64,000 nucleotides of DNA from Narthecium ossifragum (taxonomy: Eukaryota; Streptophyta; Magnoliopsida; Dioscoreales; Nartheciaceae). The notes under the pieces are model-generated. The model searched no databases, was not told the DNA's origin, and saw only the letters and a list, made by a program, of their open reading frames with translations. Location of the stretch: positions 10,554,290-10,618,289 of the forward strand of contig OY986965.1 in the NCBI GenBank assembly GCA_963920575.1. The letters are read 5' to 3'. Position 1 is the stretch's first letter. Every line of letters starts with the position of its first letter. This document shows positions 24,608-33,626 of the stretch, one piece after another. The position numbers were made by a program, and so were the translations under genes.

Positions 24608-24974
24608 TGTGAGGCCCACTGGGTCTACCGAGGCGACAAGATGCCTGCGCCTGGAGGGCGGGGCTGAGTCGGGTAGCCGGGTAAGCAATCCCACAACGCC
24701 TGGGTATGGTCCGGGGTTCGATATAAGTATATAGTAACCCCTTAATAGACACAACGCGTTTTAAAGCCGTGATGGCAGTGATCCGTCAGAAAACTCCGTG
24801 GTTAAGGAGCTTGACCATGGAGCGATGGGTGACCTCCTGGGAAGGGAGATGTAGCCCGGTTTTCTGCGGTGAGCCAAAAGCGGACAATATTGTGTCGGGT
24901 AGGGGCCCTCGGGTGGATTCTGGTCGGACTGGGAGCCCGCGGGCCGGGGCCCAGTGGAGGGCCGGGGCGTTACA
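24608..24974 (+). repeat. TRIM 5' LTR
   Basis: TGTGAGGCCCACTGGG to GGGGCGTTACA. It shares the CGACAAGATGCCTGCGCCTGG block and the long GC-rich tail with the other LTR. Confidence 0.88.
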
Positions 24975-25046
24975 GTATGGTATCAGAGCCGGAACCCAGC
25001 CGGAAATTGTGCCAGCGAGGACGCTGGGCCTCCAAGGGGGGTGGAT

Positions 25047-25442
25047 TGTGAGGCCACCCAGCGACAAGATGCCTGCGCCTGGAGGGCGGGGCTGAGTCGG
25101 GTAGCCGGGTAAGCAATTCCACAACGCCTGGGTATGGTCCGAGGTTCGATATAAGTATATAGTAACCCCTTAATAGACACAACGCGTTTTAAAGCTGTGA
25201 TGGCAATGAACCGCAGAAAAACTCCAGTGTTAAGCGTGATTGGGCTGGAGTAGGTTTGGGAGGGGTGACCTCCCGGGAAGTCCGATCGATCGGTGGGTTT
25301 ATCAATCGATCGGCTGCGGCGAGCCAAAAGCGGACAATATTGTGTCGGGTGGGGGCCCTCGGGTGGATCCTGGTCGGACCGGGAGCCCGCGGGCCGGGGC
25401 CCAGTGGAGGGCCGGGGCGTTACAGTGGGCCGGGGCGTTACA
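25047..25442 (+). repeat. TRIM 3' LTR
   Basis: TGTGAGGCCACCCAGCG to GGGGCGTTACA. It differs from the 5' LTR by the insertion of GATCGATCGGTGGG-like sequence near 25282-25315 and by the terminal 18-bp duplication. Confidence 0.88.
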
Positions 25443-25487
25443 ATTTTTGTTTCTTAGATCTGAATTTTAGACGGAATTTTGACAACA

Positions 25488-26302
25488 CGGGTATTCCTAG
25501 AAGATGAAGCATGGTGTTGAGAATTCTCAGCTAATCTCTCAAAAAGCCTCCACGAATCATCCAGAGGATTCGTAATAAACACTCCTCAACAGGCGGCATC
25601 AATAGTCATTTGGTGTCTCTCCTTAAGCCCATTATAAAAATTCTCTATGATAGCCCATTGAGGGAATTGATGGTGAGGACACTTCCAAAGGAGTTCCCTA
25701 TATCTATCCCATGCTTCATGGAAAAGTTCATCATCAGCTTGCTTGAAAGATGAAATCTCTTTCCTAAGATCACTGGTCTTGGTAATTGGAAAGAATTTAG
25801 CAAGAAATTGGGTTTGAAGTTGAGGCCAAGTCGTGATAGATCTGGGCTCTAAAGATGTAAGCCAATATTTCGCATTACCCTTGAGAGTAAAGGGAAAGAG
25901 TTTCAATTTCCAAGCATCATCAGTGAAATTATTGACTTTCACAGTCGAACTGATCAAGATAAATTCTTCTATATGGTTGTAGGGATCTTCATGAGACAGA
26001 CCATGAAAGGCAGGAAGAGATTGAAGGAACTGAGGCTTGATTTCATAGTGGGCAGCTCCTATTACTGGGGGTTGAATGCATGAATTTGAAGTAAATGAAG
26101 TAGGAATGTAAAAATCTTTCATATTCATGCGACCTTGATCTTCATGATGGGTCGGATTTTCATCATGATAATGATGACCCTCTAAGTTATTGTTCTCCAT
26201 GGATGAATCAGATGAAATATTCACAGGTCTAAGCAATGCAGCACGAGAATTCAAGAATTCTTGCAATGTAATATTTAAATCTGAATCTTCACTAACATTC
26301 AT
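25488..26302 (-). pseudogene. Athila gag, N-terminal part
   Basis: Open from MNVSEDSD at 26302 and containing the retrotransposon gag core: YNHIEEFILISSTVKVN, AWKLKLFPFTLKGNAKYWL, WPQLQTQFLAKFFP, KEISSFKQADDELFHEAWDRY, IENFYNGL. A TGA replaces a codon after DAAC at 25583, and the frame then continues GVFITNPLDDSW...SSRNT until the next nested insertion near 25488. This is the capsid protein of the particle that packages element RNA. Confidence 0.85.
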
Positions 26303-26544
26303 CCATATACCACATCACCAGAACAATCAAGGTTTAGAGATACTCACAGTGCTATCTCGGTGAAGCTTTGACTGATGCTCCTTCTCCGCTTGGAAGGTGC
26401 TTCGTCAAAGTCCCTAATGCACGATCAAAAAGATAGGAAATATTAGCACTGGTACTATTTTTGGTCTTTTATATAATAAATGACAGAAATAAAGATAACT
26501 AATTGAAATAAAACTACACTAGGCAATTAATCTCAATAAACCGT

Positions 26545-26564
26545 GATCCCTGGCAACGGCGCGA
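26545..26564 (-). promoter_or_regulatory. Primer binding site, tRNA-Asp type
   Basis: The plus strand here matches the 3' end of plant tRNA-Asp (GATCCCCGGCAACGGCGCCA, from memory) at 18 of 20 positions. It lies 6 bases inside the 5' LTR, as a minus-strand primer site should. It is not a tRNA gene, because no cloverleaf surrounds it. Confidence 0.8.
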
Positions 26565-26570
26565 AAATTT

Positions 26571-28151
26571 TGACACGCCTTGAAAAGTGTCGCAGCCTTA
26601 ACAAGGACGCCAAAATTACAAATTTATAATCCGAGACACTACTAACTACTTAAGGGGTAGATAGCTATGAGTCCGGGTCGGTTCACAGGGAAAACATGAT
26701 TAAGTCTAATTACCGTGCATAGTTCTAAATCAAAAGTTACGGAAGATGGATGACAGTTGGTCTATAAACTACTTTTAACTTAAATCAAACTAAATCGAGA
26801 GAATAACAATGGGAGAAAAAGGCTAGGAAGTTCTAATCCGTAATCGAGAGTTATCTAGGCATTCCTAGGACAAGAGTAATTCAATAAGTTCAAGATGGTT
26901 TTCTAAAATTGATAGAAGATCGGCTAGGTCTGCTATCACTCAACATAGATTTATTAGAAGTCTATGTCGGAATGAAGATCATATCAGCGGATAATTGGTA
27001 TGATAATAATCAAAGTGGTTCTAGCACTTTGAGATCACCTAATCGATAAAGATAAAGAATGAATCGTAGGTTACAATCATAGGTCTTAATGGTTCTAGCA
27101 TTAAGGCAGTGGTTCTAGCACTCCTACAATCATAAGCTAGGGTTTAGAATCCAATCCAAAGATCTAACATGGTTCTAGCATGAAAGCAACTTGAACAAGT
27201 CCTAATCCTAGCCTCTAACATGCAATGCTCAAAACCAGTGAGCGTAATCTCAGCGTAACTTTCACATCCGAACTCGAAACGAGGCGATTCAAGATTCGTT
27301 GGAAAGCTAAGATAGAGATCTACAACTTTTATGTTTTGAGTTTTCACAAAATCCGGCTGCATACCCACGGATAAACCGAGACAAGACAGACCAAAATTAG
27401 GGCACAAAGAGCAAACAATACATTCACCATAAGAAAGATTACCAACAGATATATAAAATCTGAATTCAATCCATTAAACCATCATAAAATACATGCTCTG
27501 ATCCATAGGAAAACCGAAATAAACTCCCTATTACATCATAGAATTTCCTAGAATAAAGATTTAGCTCCTCATCTTGAAGAAACGATCCATCGGGGAAGGT
27601 TGATGACGCGCTCCCGCCATGGAACTATCTTCAAGACCTAACCCTAATGTTTATTGAGGAAGAAGAACCAAGGAAACACCCAGGAGGAGAGGAAAATTCG
27701 TCTATGAGTGGCTGCCAAAAATCCTCTCACAAGGTCTATTTATAGGCCTTCATTAAACCCTAACTCGGATTAGATCTCAGCCCTTTATTTTTCTCCCAGC
27801 ATCAACTGAGATAGATCTCCTTTAGGATGCAGATCGATCTCCTTCATCCTGCGAACTCAAGATCTGGATTATGCCCGACCAAGATTGATCTCCTTTAGGA
27901 TGCAGATCGATCTCCTTTGCTTCGACTGGACCGCTTCTTGCTGGAATAATGAGATCGATCTCCTTCAGGATGCAGATCGATCTCCTTCACGCAGGATTGC
28001 CAGAATCACTTCGTTTTAGCACCAAACTTGATCTAACCTTCGTTGAAGGCTCTTATACCTAAAATGCACCATATACCATCAAAATCGCATTGCTCGGAGG
28101 CTAACAGGACCTAGTTAAAGGGGCGATTTGTGCACTTTTCACGCATTATCA
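26571..28151 (-). repeat. 5' LTR of the Athila-type element (1581 bp)
   Basis: Runs from TGACACGCC to TTATCA on the plus strand, so on the minus strand it starts TGATAA and ends GGCGTGTCA. It contains a TATA-like CTATAAATAG (complement of 27736-27745), a GATCGATC palindrome array upstream of it (27809-27985), and many GTGGTTCTAGCA-type repeats (27010-27180). Confidence 0.92.
27736..27745 (-). promoter_or_regulatory. TATA box of the Athila 5' LTR
   Basis: CTATAAATAG read on the minus strand, about 60-240 bp downstream of the GATCGATC array. The same sequence occurs at 13476-13485 in the other LTR. Confidence 0.65.
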
Positions 28152-28156
28152 ACATT

Positions 28157-28775
28157 TAGTGATTTCTTTAGCAGTAGAAACAAAGACATCCAATTCACTT
28201 CTGTCTGCCTTTGAATCTAAGATGCTTTCAAACTCGAAGAGCTAATTTTCCCAGTCTGTCATTGATGATACACCTTTTCTTATTACTGGTGGTGCAGTCG
28301 TTCCGAAGACATTTGGCTTTTGCACTTATTTATGGTAAAATTCCTTCATAATTCGAGAATAAGGATGGCTCCTAGAAGCACGATGACATATCAATAGATG
28401 CACCATGTCCAATGTCATCAAAGCATTCCTCAAAGCAGTCAGTAGTATTTGAGGTGTCATAACCAGAACTTGGTAAGTAGAAATCTCTTTCTTCCAACAT
28501 TGCGCAGTCCAGTCATCAACTCCCTTCACGCCATAATTGCACTGCACTTTGAGATTTGTATGCTCCTTGACCATCTCCGCTTGTTGGACGACGAGGTGGA
28601 CGGTCGGGGCAAGAAAGACGACGATCTTCTGATCACATGTCATCTTGATCTCCTTTGTGACCTCCTTGATAAGCATCACCACAATCATTGTCTTCCCCAC
28701 GCCGGTGTCCAGCACCGCTATCGTGTTCCTCCACATCGCCCTCGAATACCATAATCTGATAACTTCTTGGTTCGA
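28157..28775 (-). pseudogene. Dicer-like (DCL3-type) helicase fragment, long copy
   Basis: Reading leftward: RSYQIMVFE, a frameshift, then [20 protein letters not shown] (Walker A, GVGKT), [65 protein letters not shown], a TAA, then the segment also present in units 1 and 2. This is the start of the DExD/H helicase domain of a plant Dicer-like protein. [12 protein letters not shown] and FLAPTVHLV fit DCL3 better than DCL1. The DECH box should read VDECHRA, but VDE is missing (LLI-CHRA), so the ATPase would be dead even without the stop. The end is cut by the Athila insertion; the remaining codons are at 10640-10674. Confidence 0.75.
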
Positions 28776-28789
28776 ACTATGAGCAACCC

Positions 28790-29270
28790 CAACTGTAGAT
28801 CTCAACTGGAAAGAAGGTCCCAAACTGTTTCATGGCATCAAGTTCTTCCTCCATAGCCTTGCTCCAACACTCAATTTCAAAGAAGGTCCCAGACTGTTTC
28901 ATCTCCATGGCTGCAGGAATCTTGTCCTTTATCCTTGTCTCCAATGCATAGAGAAGTCATTCATAAATTGGAGGCCCTCATCAAAAGCTGCAACCTTCTT
29001 GCCTGATCTTCCCCTGCTGTGTAATACCTTCAAAACAAACATATAATCACTAGACAATGCCAATTGAAGTTTAACAAGAAAGTCAGAAATGAGGATGTAA
29101 TGAAATGACATACCAAATTTGGCAGAACATACTTGATTTCTAGGGTCACTAAAGAACAAAATCTGCATTTGATGCCAATCTGCTCATCAAGAACAAATTC
29201 GTGCTTTCCTCTAGGGCAAGTAGAATGATCGGCTTCAACTTCTTGAATATTGATCCCCTTCTGCTTGATT
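28790..29270 (-). pseudogene. CLASSY/DRD1-like (SNF2-type RdDM factor) fragment
   Basis: An exon at 29114-29270, between AG and GTATGT splice signals, reads IKQKGINIQEVEADHSTC, PRGKHEFVLDEQIGIKCRFC and SLVTLEIKYVLPNL. The pattern C-x-x-G-K-H-x-x-x-L-D-E-x-I-G-x-x-C-x-x-C is the zinc-ribbon-like block before the SNF2 helicase of CLASSY/DRD1 proteins. A second exon-like block, 28937-29027 (GRSGKKVAAFDEGLQFMND), ends in a stop. Then ETVWDLL appears twice in another frame, like the VWDLIP block of that family. The fragment runs directly into the Dicer-like fragment. Family call is from memory of the motif and not searched. Confidence 0.5.
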
Positions 29271-29279
29271 CTGCATGCA

Positions 29280-30990
29280 ATTTTGTAATTGTATGAACAT
29301 AAACTTTGACCATATAGATACTAGAATTTAAACCATCATTTCGTCACTTACTATATATACATATATAAAAGAAACCATTGACAAACTTAAGGAGCATATA
29401 TTAAGAAAATGGCCATAGCTGTACAGCTAGGCTCAAATAAACATAACTGACAGATTTAGAACATCAATATACTTATTATCTTGCTCGACATGATTTTGTT
29501 AAATTCAGTGGTTATAAAGTGTAACTAACATGGTAGAGTTTGAAACTCAATCAATCTATTGCATGTTGACAAAATGTTTATGAAGTGAACTCAAATTTAT
29601 CCACCATGTGACAAATGAAAAAAGGAATAAAGGACACATTTGGCACACATTCACTGCATTTTTAAACCATAAAAGGCAGCATCCACTTATTTGTAAGACT
29701 GTACATATTTCTTGAGGTTTGTATATTTCACAGTTATAGTTGCATTGATACAGAAGCACATTGCAGTCAAAATTGCATGTACAGACAGGGCACTGGTCAG
29801 TTTATGTGTGACACACATACATGCAACCCAAAGTTACGAGTGGACATGCAGGCCATGATGTACATTGCGCAACAAATATAAATCCAACATGCAATTGTAT
29901 GCCCATATATTTAAGCCGTCCGTCCCGAACCCCCTATTTACCAATGGATCTGGACTCTGCGCTCATCAGTTGGGATCCTAGATCAGAATATGAATTCCAA
30001 GGCAACTATAATTGATTCCCTCACACCAGTCACAATTAAGGTACGTTATTCCTATGAAGCAAAAACCATGCTACAAAGCAAGAGTGCATGCCAGATCAGC
30101 ACAGCTGCAAAGATATCAGAAGCAAAGAGAACCATACTGTGTGAGCCCAAACACATGCGATAAGCCTTATTTGTAATATTTTGTGATCTATGAATGACTC
30201 ATGAAGAGATTGAGCTTTCTAGCTAAGACCTGGAACAATAGAATGACTTTGCAATTCCTTGGATAAAGCATTGACTTGCTCTTTACTTGACACCTGAAAG
30301 AGTCAATAAGCATAGGGTGTAGTCAAGAAGCAGTTGTGGTAAAATCAATGTTACCGTAACCATGATCTAGAGTATTGCACATCTCTCATTTAAATATGCA
30401 TTTCTCTAGTTCTAGAAGAAAAGGAAGGACATTGACATAATATTCATTTGAACCAGAAAAAACATTGTACCTGGAGAGTTGATGTTGCAAATCCATTATA
30501 TTTGAGTAAACATATGAAACAATGAGATGCTTTAACTTGAGAAATCTAATGAAAGAATAATGGAGATCTGTATCCATTCAAACTATAGCAAGGCATATAA
30601 ACCCCACAGTGAGGAGATAGTAAAAGTTGAAATTTGGTTAATCAGTCACCGAAAAAGACTATGATAAGCATATACAGAATTACAGCTCGGAAAGATTTTG
30701 ATACTTGAAGACAATAAAACTTACTAGATCCTACTACATTGATGCTAGCAATATAGGAACTAAAATCGACATGGATTTGGTCGGCCACAAAATGCCTCAG
30801 CAAACCATCTACTACTGATGAGCCACCAAAACAATATTTGCTGAAGGTGGCCTCTCATATGGAGGTTTTAGGTTTCAAACCTAAGAAACTAAATTAGACT
30901 CGGATGGAAATAGAAAATAGGACATGAACATGCTTCGTGATGTAGAACGCTTCAACTAGGAGATTATGTGATGGTTCTCTCTCGACATAA
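29280..30990. other. No recognisable gene; intron-like DNA
   Basis: AT-rich DNA between the CLASSY-like fragment and the tandem duplication. One exon-like block on the minus strand (about 30233-30299, VSSKEQVNALSKELQSHSIV, with TTTCAG before and a GT after) has no recognised family. Nothing else convincing. Confidence 0.35.
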
Positions 30991-30995
30991 GCATT

Positions 30996-31399
30996 TTCTA
31001 CCAGATCTTTTCACAAATTGGAGGCCCATAGTGCCGGTCCCCTCAAGGTGTTCCATAGGGTAGGGCTAAAAACCTGTCATTCACATCCCACCCGACTATG
31101 CTAACATTTAATACTGAAACCTTGGCTACCTACGTCAGAACCTTAACATCTTGGGCAAGAGGGGCGAAACGCGATGGCAGCAAGCATCTGTGCTACTTTC
31201 TACCGGATCTTTCACAAATTTGGAGGCTCATAGTGCTGGTCCCCTCATGGTGTTGCATTGGGTAGGGCCAAAAACCTATGTCATTCACGTCCTGCCCGAC
31301 GATGCTAACATTTAATACTGAAACCTTGGTTACCTACTGTCAGACCTTAGAATCTAGGGCATGAGGGGCGAAACGCGATGGCAGCAAGCATCTGTGCTA
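30996..31399. repeat. 202-bp direct tandem duplication
   Basis: TTCTACCAGATCTTTTCACA.. at 30996 and TTCTACCGGATCTTTCACAA.. at 31198 begin two diverged copies. Both end in GCGATGGCAGCAAGCATCTGTGCTA. No coding content seen. Confidence 0.85.
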
Positions 31400-31491
31400 G
31401 TTGCCCAGGATGGGATAATTAATGAGAGGAAGAAATAGCCTATCTTTTAGAAGGTAATTAATAAGAGGAAGAAATACTTACGCCACGTCTG

Positions 31492-31887
31492 CTGTAGTCT
31501 CTGATTTGATCACAGCTTTCCCTTCTGCAAGCTCAAGGGAAGAATAGTGCATTATCATTTCCTTCAAAGTGTGCTTTGTGCTCTTGATATCGTTGTCCCA
31601 TAAGATGCTCTGTTAGGCAGGAAACGTTAAAGGGGATGTGGACACTCAACATGCTAAACTTAGGAAAACACAAATGATAACTAGCAGTGTGCACAAAGAA
31701 TATTTGGAAAATTAAAATGCCACAAAAGGAACAAGATAAGGTTCTTCATTAAGACCTTTCTTACATACTCTCTTTTGACACCCTCCCAAGCTGACTTGCC
31801 TTCGGCACAGAATATTGATGCATTCCACATAGCACCTCTACCCACCATGACAGATGTGGCACCTGAATTGAAGGATCTTAACATTTT
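31492..31887 (-). pseudogene. tRNA-dihydrouridine synthase (DUS2-type) fragment, two exons
   Basis: Exon at 31756-31887: SGATSVMVGRGAMWNASIFC and SAWEGVKREYVRK. Exon at 31492-31609: SILWDNDIKSTKHTLKEM and MHYSSLELAEGKAVIKSE. They are separated by a GT-AG intron and join in frame. DUS2-type enzymes reduce U20 in tRNA using FMN; the ARGAMWNASIF block belongs to the C-terminal half of the barrel. Here the usual AARGA is GRGA. N-terminal exons with the FMN and catalytic cysteine regions are missing, apart from a doubtful exon at 33060-33141, so this is a partial gene. Both splice junctions are intact, which suggests DNA-level rather than RNA-level copying. Confidence 0.7.
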
Positions 31888-33059
31888 CTAATGCAATTAA
31901 AAAACAATCATTCGAACTACACTCTTACTAACTAATTGTTACTGAACTAAAAGCATATCATTATTGCATTCCAAAATGCTGTGCCATGTCACAACCAACT
32001 AGAGCAGGTTAATGCTATGACATCTTGCAATAAATTAAAGGAGTGAACTTCCAACAAAATGAAAGTGGACATCTAGATTAGATTCTTGTTGAAGCAAGAC
32101 TAAATAATGACAAAAAGTAGAAACTGCATAACGAATGCAATTAAGGTCGAACAGCACACAGGCAATACTAGCCATATTTACTCACTAATAATGGCCAAAA
32201 ATAACATAAAGATGCTGCATATCATGAACATAGACGTATATGTACACATACATATATAGCTTCTCTAAATGATGGAGGAGAATCCTAGCTGACAATGTAT
32301 TATAAGCACTGATCCATAAATTTGCTCTAGTTCAATAGCAATACTAGCCATATTTGGTAAAGCACATCTCAAGAACTTACCTATTAACTAAGAATGCACT
32401 GGCATCTTCCTATTCACACATTGATTTTTCAAAAAGAAGCCTACTTGGATTGAATAAAGAACTGAGAAATGGATTGCAACAAAAAAGCATGCGGTTCCAA
32501 AACTGAAGTTTTCCATTGCCTCTGGTATATATTCATTAGAAGATAAGCGCGCTAAGTAAATTGATTTTGAGATATTCTGCCCAAAAAACAGCTGAATCTG
32601 GCCAAATGAATCAATTAGTCTTCTTACAGACAGTGGGAAAAGCAAAAATATGCAAGGGTGAAAAGCCATACACAACTGATAATTTACTACGAAACATACA
32701 AACCCGCATCCTGACAAGTTCAAATGACCTAGCGATAAAATTCCTCAGCACTGTACTATCAGAATGTGGTCTAAAGTCCAATAGGCTTAGTAAAGTGGTG
32801 TGACGAACTAGAATTTGACGTGACTGGCAACAAATGCTCAAAGAAGATTATGGCTTAGACTGCTTTTGGTTTAGCCTTTGAAGATGAATTGAATAACCGC
32901 TACACCTTACTTTAAATCAAGAAACTTGAAAAACTCTTTTAAGCTCATAAAACAACTGAAGAAGAATATAAAACATGCAATAAACACAAATTTGCTTCAA
33001 AAGTTTGGAACTGTTATATTATGAACACATGAACCAGTAAAAGCGAATGCTCTGTATAC

Positions 33060-33141
33060 CTGAAGATCGGGGTACAGAGCAAGTTCAAACTTAGCAGGAT
33101 TCCTAGGATTACGAGAATCACAGTGTACAACCACATCCCAG
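33060..33141 (-). pseudogene. Exon-like block, possibly a decayed DUS2 exon
   Basis: Flanked by TTTACAG and GTATAC, an open 27-residue block WDVVVHCDSRNPRNPAKFEL.. lies upstream of the DUS2-type exons on the same strand. RNPRNPAKFELA is similar to the RPRDPAKWDEIA stretch of DUS2, but the match is short and uncertain. Confidence 0.3.
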
Positions 33142-33626
33142 CTGTAAAGAAAGATGGATAGACATGAGAATTGCAATATGCAGATTTAGAGCATGAGCAT
33201 GAATCATAAGTTCATAAATGCAGAATATTCGACGTATGTCAATGGATTGTAGCCAAGCATAGAAAGGAAAATAACAAAACTGAATAGAGAAAAAGCTAAA
33301 AGGAGAAATTCTTAGCTCAAAGATGTACATTAGACACGGTCGAGTACAATACTTGAGAGAAAACAATTTACAAATTCCCAGTTACCTCAATTCTGCGAAC
33401 AACAATTTACAAATTCCCAGAACCATAAAAGTACCAATAATTGTCATAGTGCCTTCAGAGTTTATAACCATTCCATAATCTACTACGTTAGACAATTTTT
33501 GCAGATCAATAATCTTCTGAAAAGCAAGAAAAAGTGAATATGATGCTAGATTCGATAATAAACCTGATACAATGGTGATGCTAGATTCGATAATAATCTT
33601 CTTCTTGCCGGACCTTTCCTTCTTCT

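Larger units (their letters stand above)
24608..25442 (+). mobile_element. TRIM element (835 bp) with 72-bp internal region
   Basis: Two direct LTRs, 24608-24974 and 25047-25442, start TGTGAGGCC and end GGGGCGTTACA. Between them are only about 72 bp, containing the tRNA-Met primer site TGGTATCAGAGCC (24981-24993) and a purine run AAGGGGGGTGGATTG before the second LTR. Target duplication ATTTT is perfect (24603-24607 and 25443-25447). There is no coding capacity, so it must have moved using another element's proteins. The second LTR has an 18-bp end duplication (GTGGGCCGGGGCGTTACA). Confidence 0.9.
24152..25487 (+). mobile_element. Probable copia-type solo LTR, split by a TRIM
   Basis: Sequence foreign to gag, from about TGTTAATAG (24152) to TTTTGACAACA (25487). 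It holds a (TTC)9 tract (24325-24351) and a leader-like TTGGGAGTAGGACGACG region. With the TRIM removed it would be about 500 bp. The TG/CA ends look right, but the flanking 5-mers do not match (ATTTA and CGGGT), so the boundaries and the solo-LTR reading are tentative. Confidence 0.45.
10680..28151 (-). mobile_element. Athila-type Ty3/gypsy LTR retrotransposon, with nested insertions
   Basis: LTRs of one family lie at both ends (10680-13891 and 26571-28151), each with TG...CA ends. The element reads right to left: 5' LTR at right, tRNA-Asp primer site, gag, pol, long 3' non-coding region, polypurine tract, 3' LTR at left. Flanking bases GTATT (10675-10679) and ACATT (28152-28156) agree at 3 of 5 positions, with two transitions, compatible with an aged target duplication. 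Removing the element restores the tandem-unit sequence GTATTTAGTG. The RT and protease segments are closest to the Athila clade. Gag has a stop and pol a frameshift, so it is not autonomous. No env-like ORF was recognised. Confidence 0.9.

Noticed and set aside
26545..26564. tRNA-Asp-like sequence
   Set aside because: Only the 3' 20 bases of tRNA-Asp are present, directly next to an LTR; it is a primer binding site and not a tRNA gene.
28929..29168. 79-codon minus-strand frame taken as one protein
   Set aside because: It crosses the GTATGT donor and the AAG acceptor between two exon-like blocks; only the exon parts carry family-like sequence.
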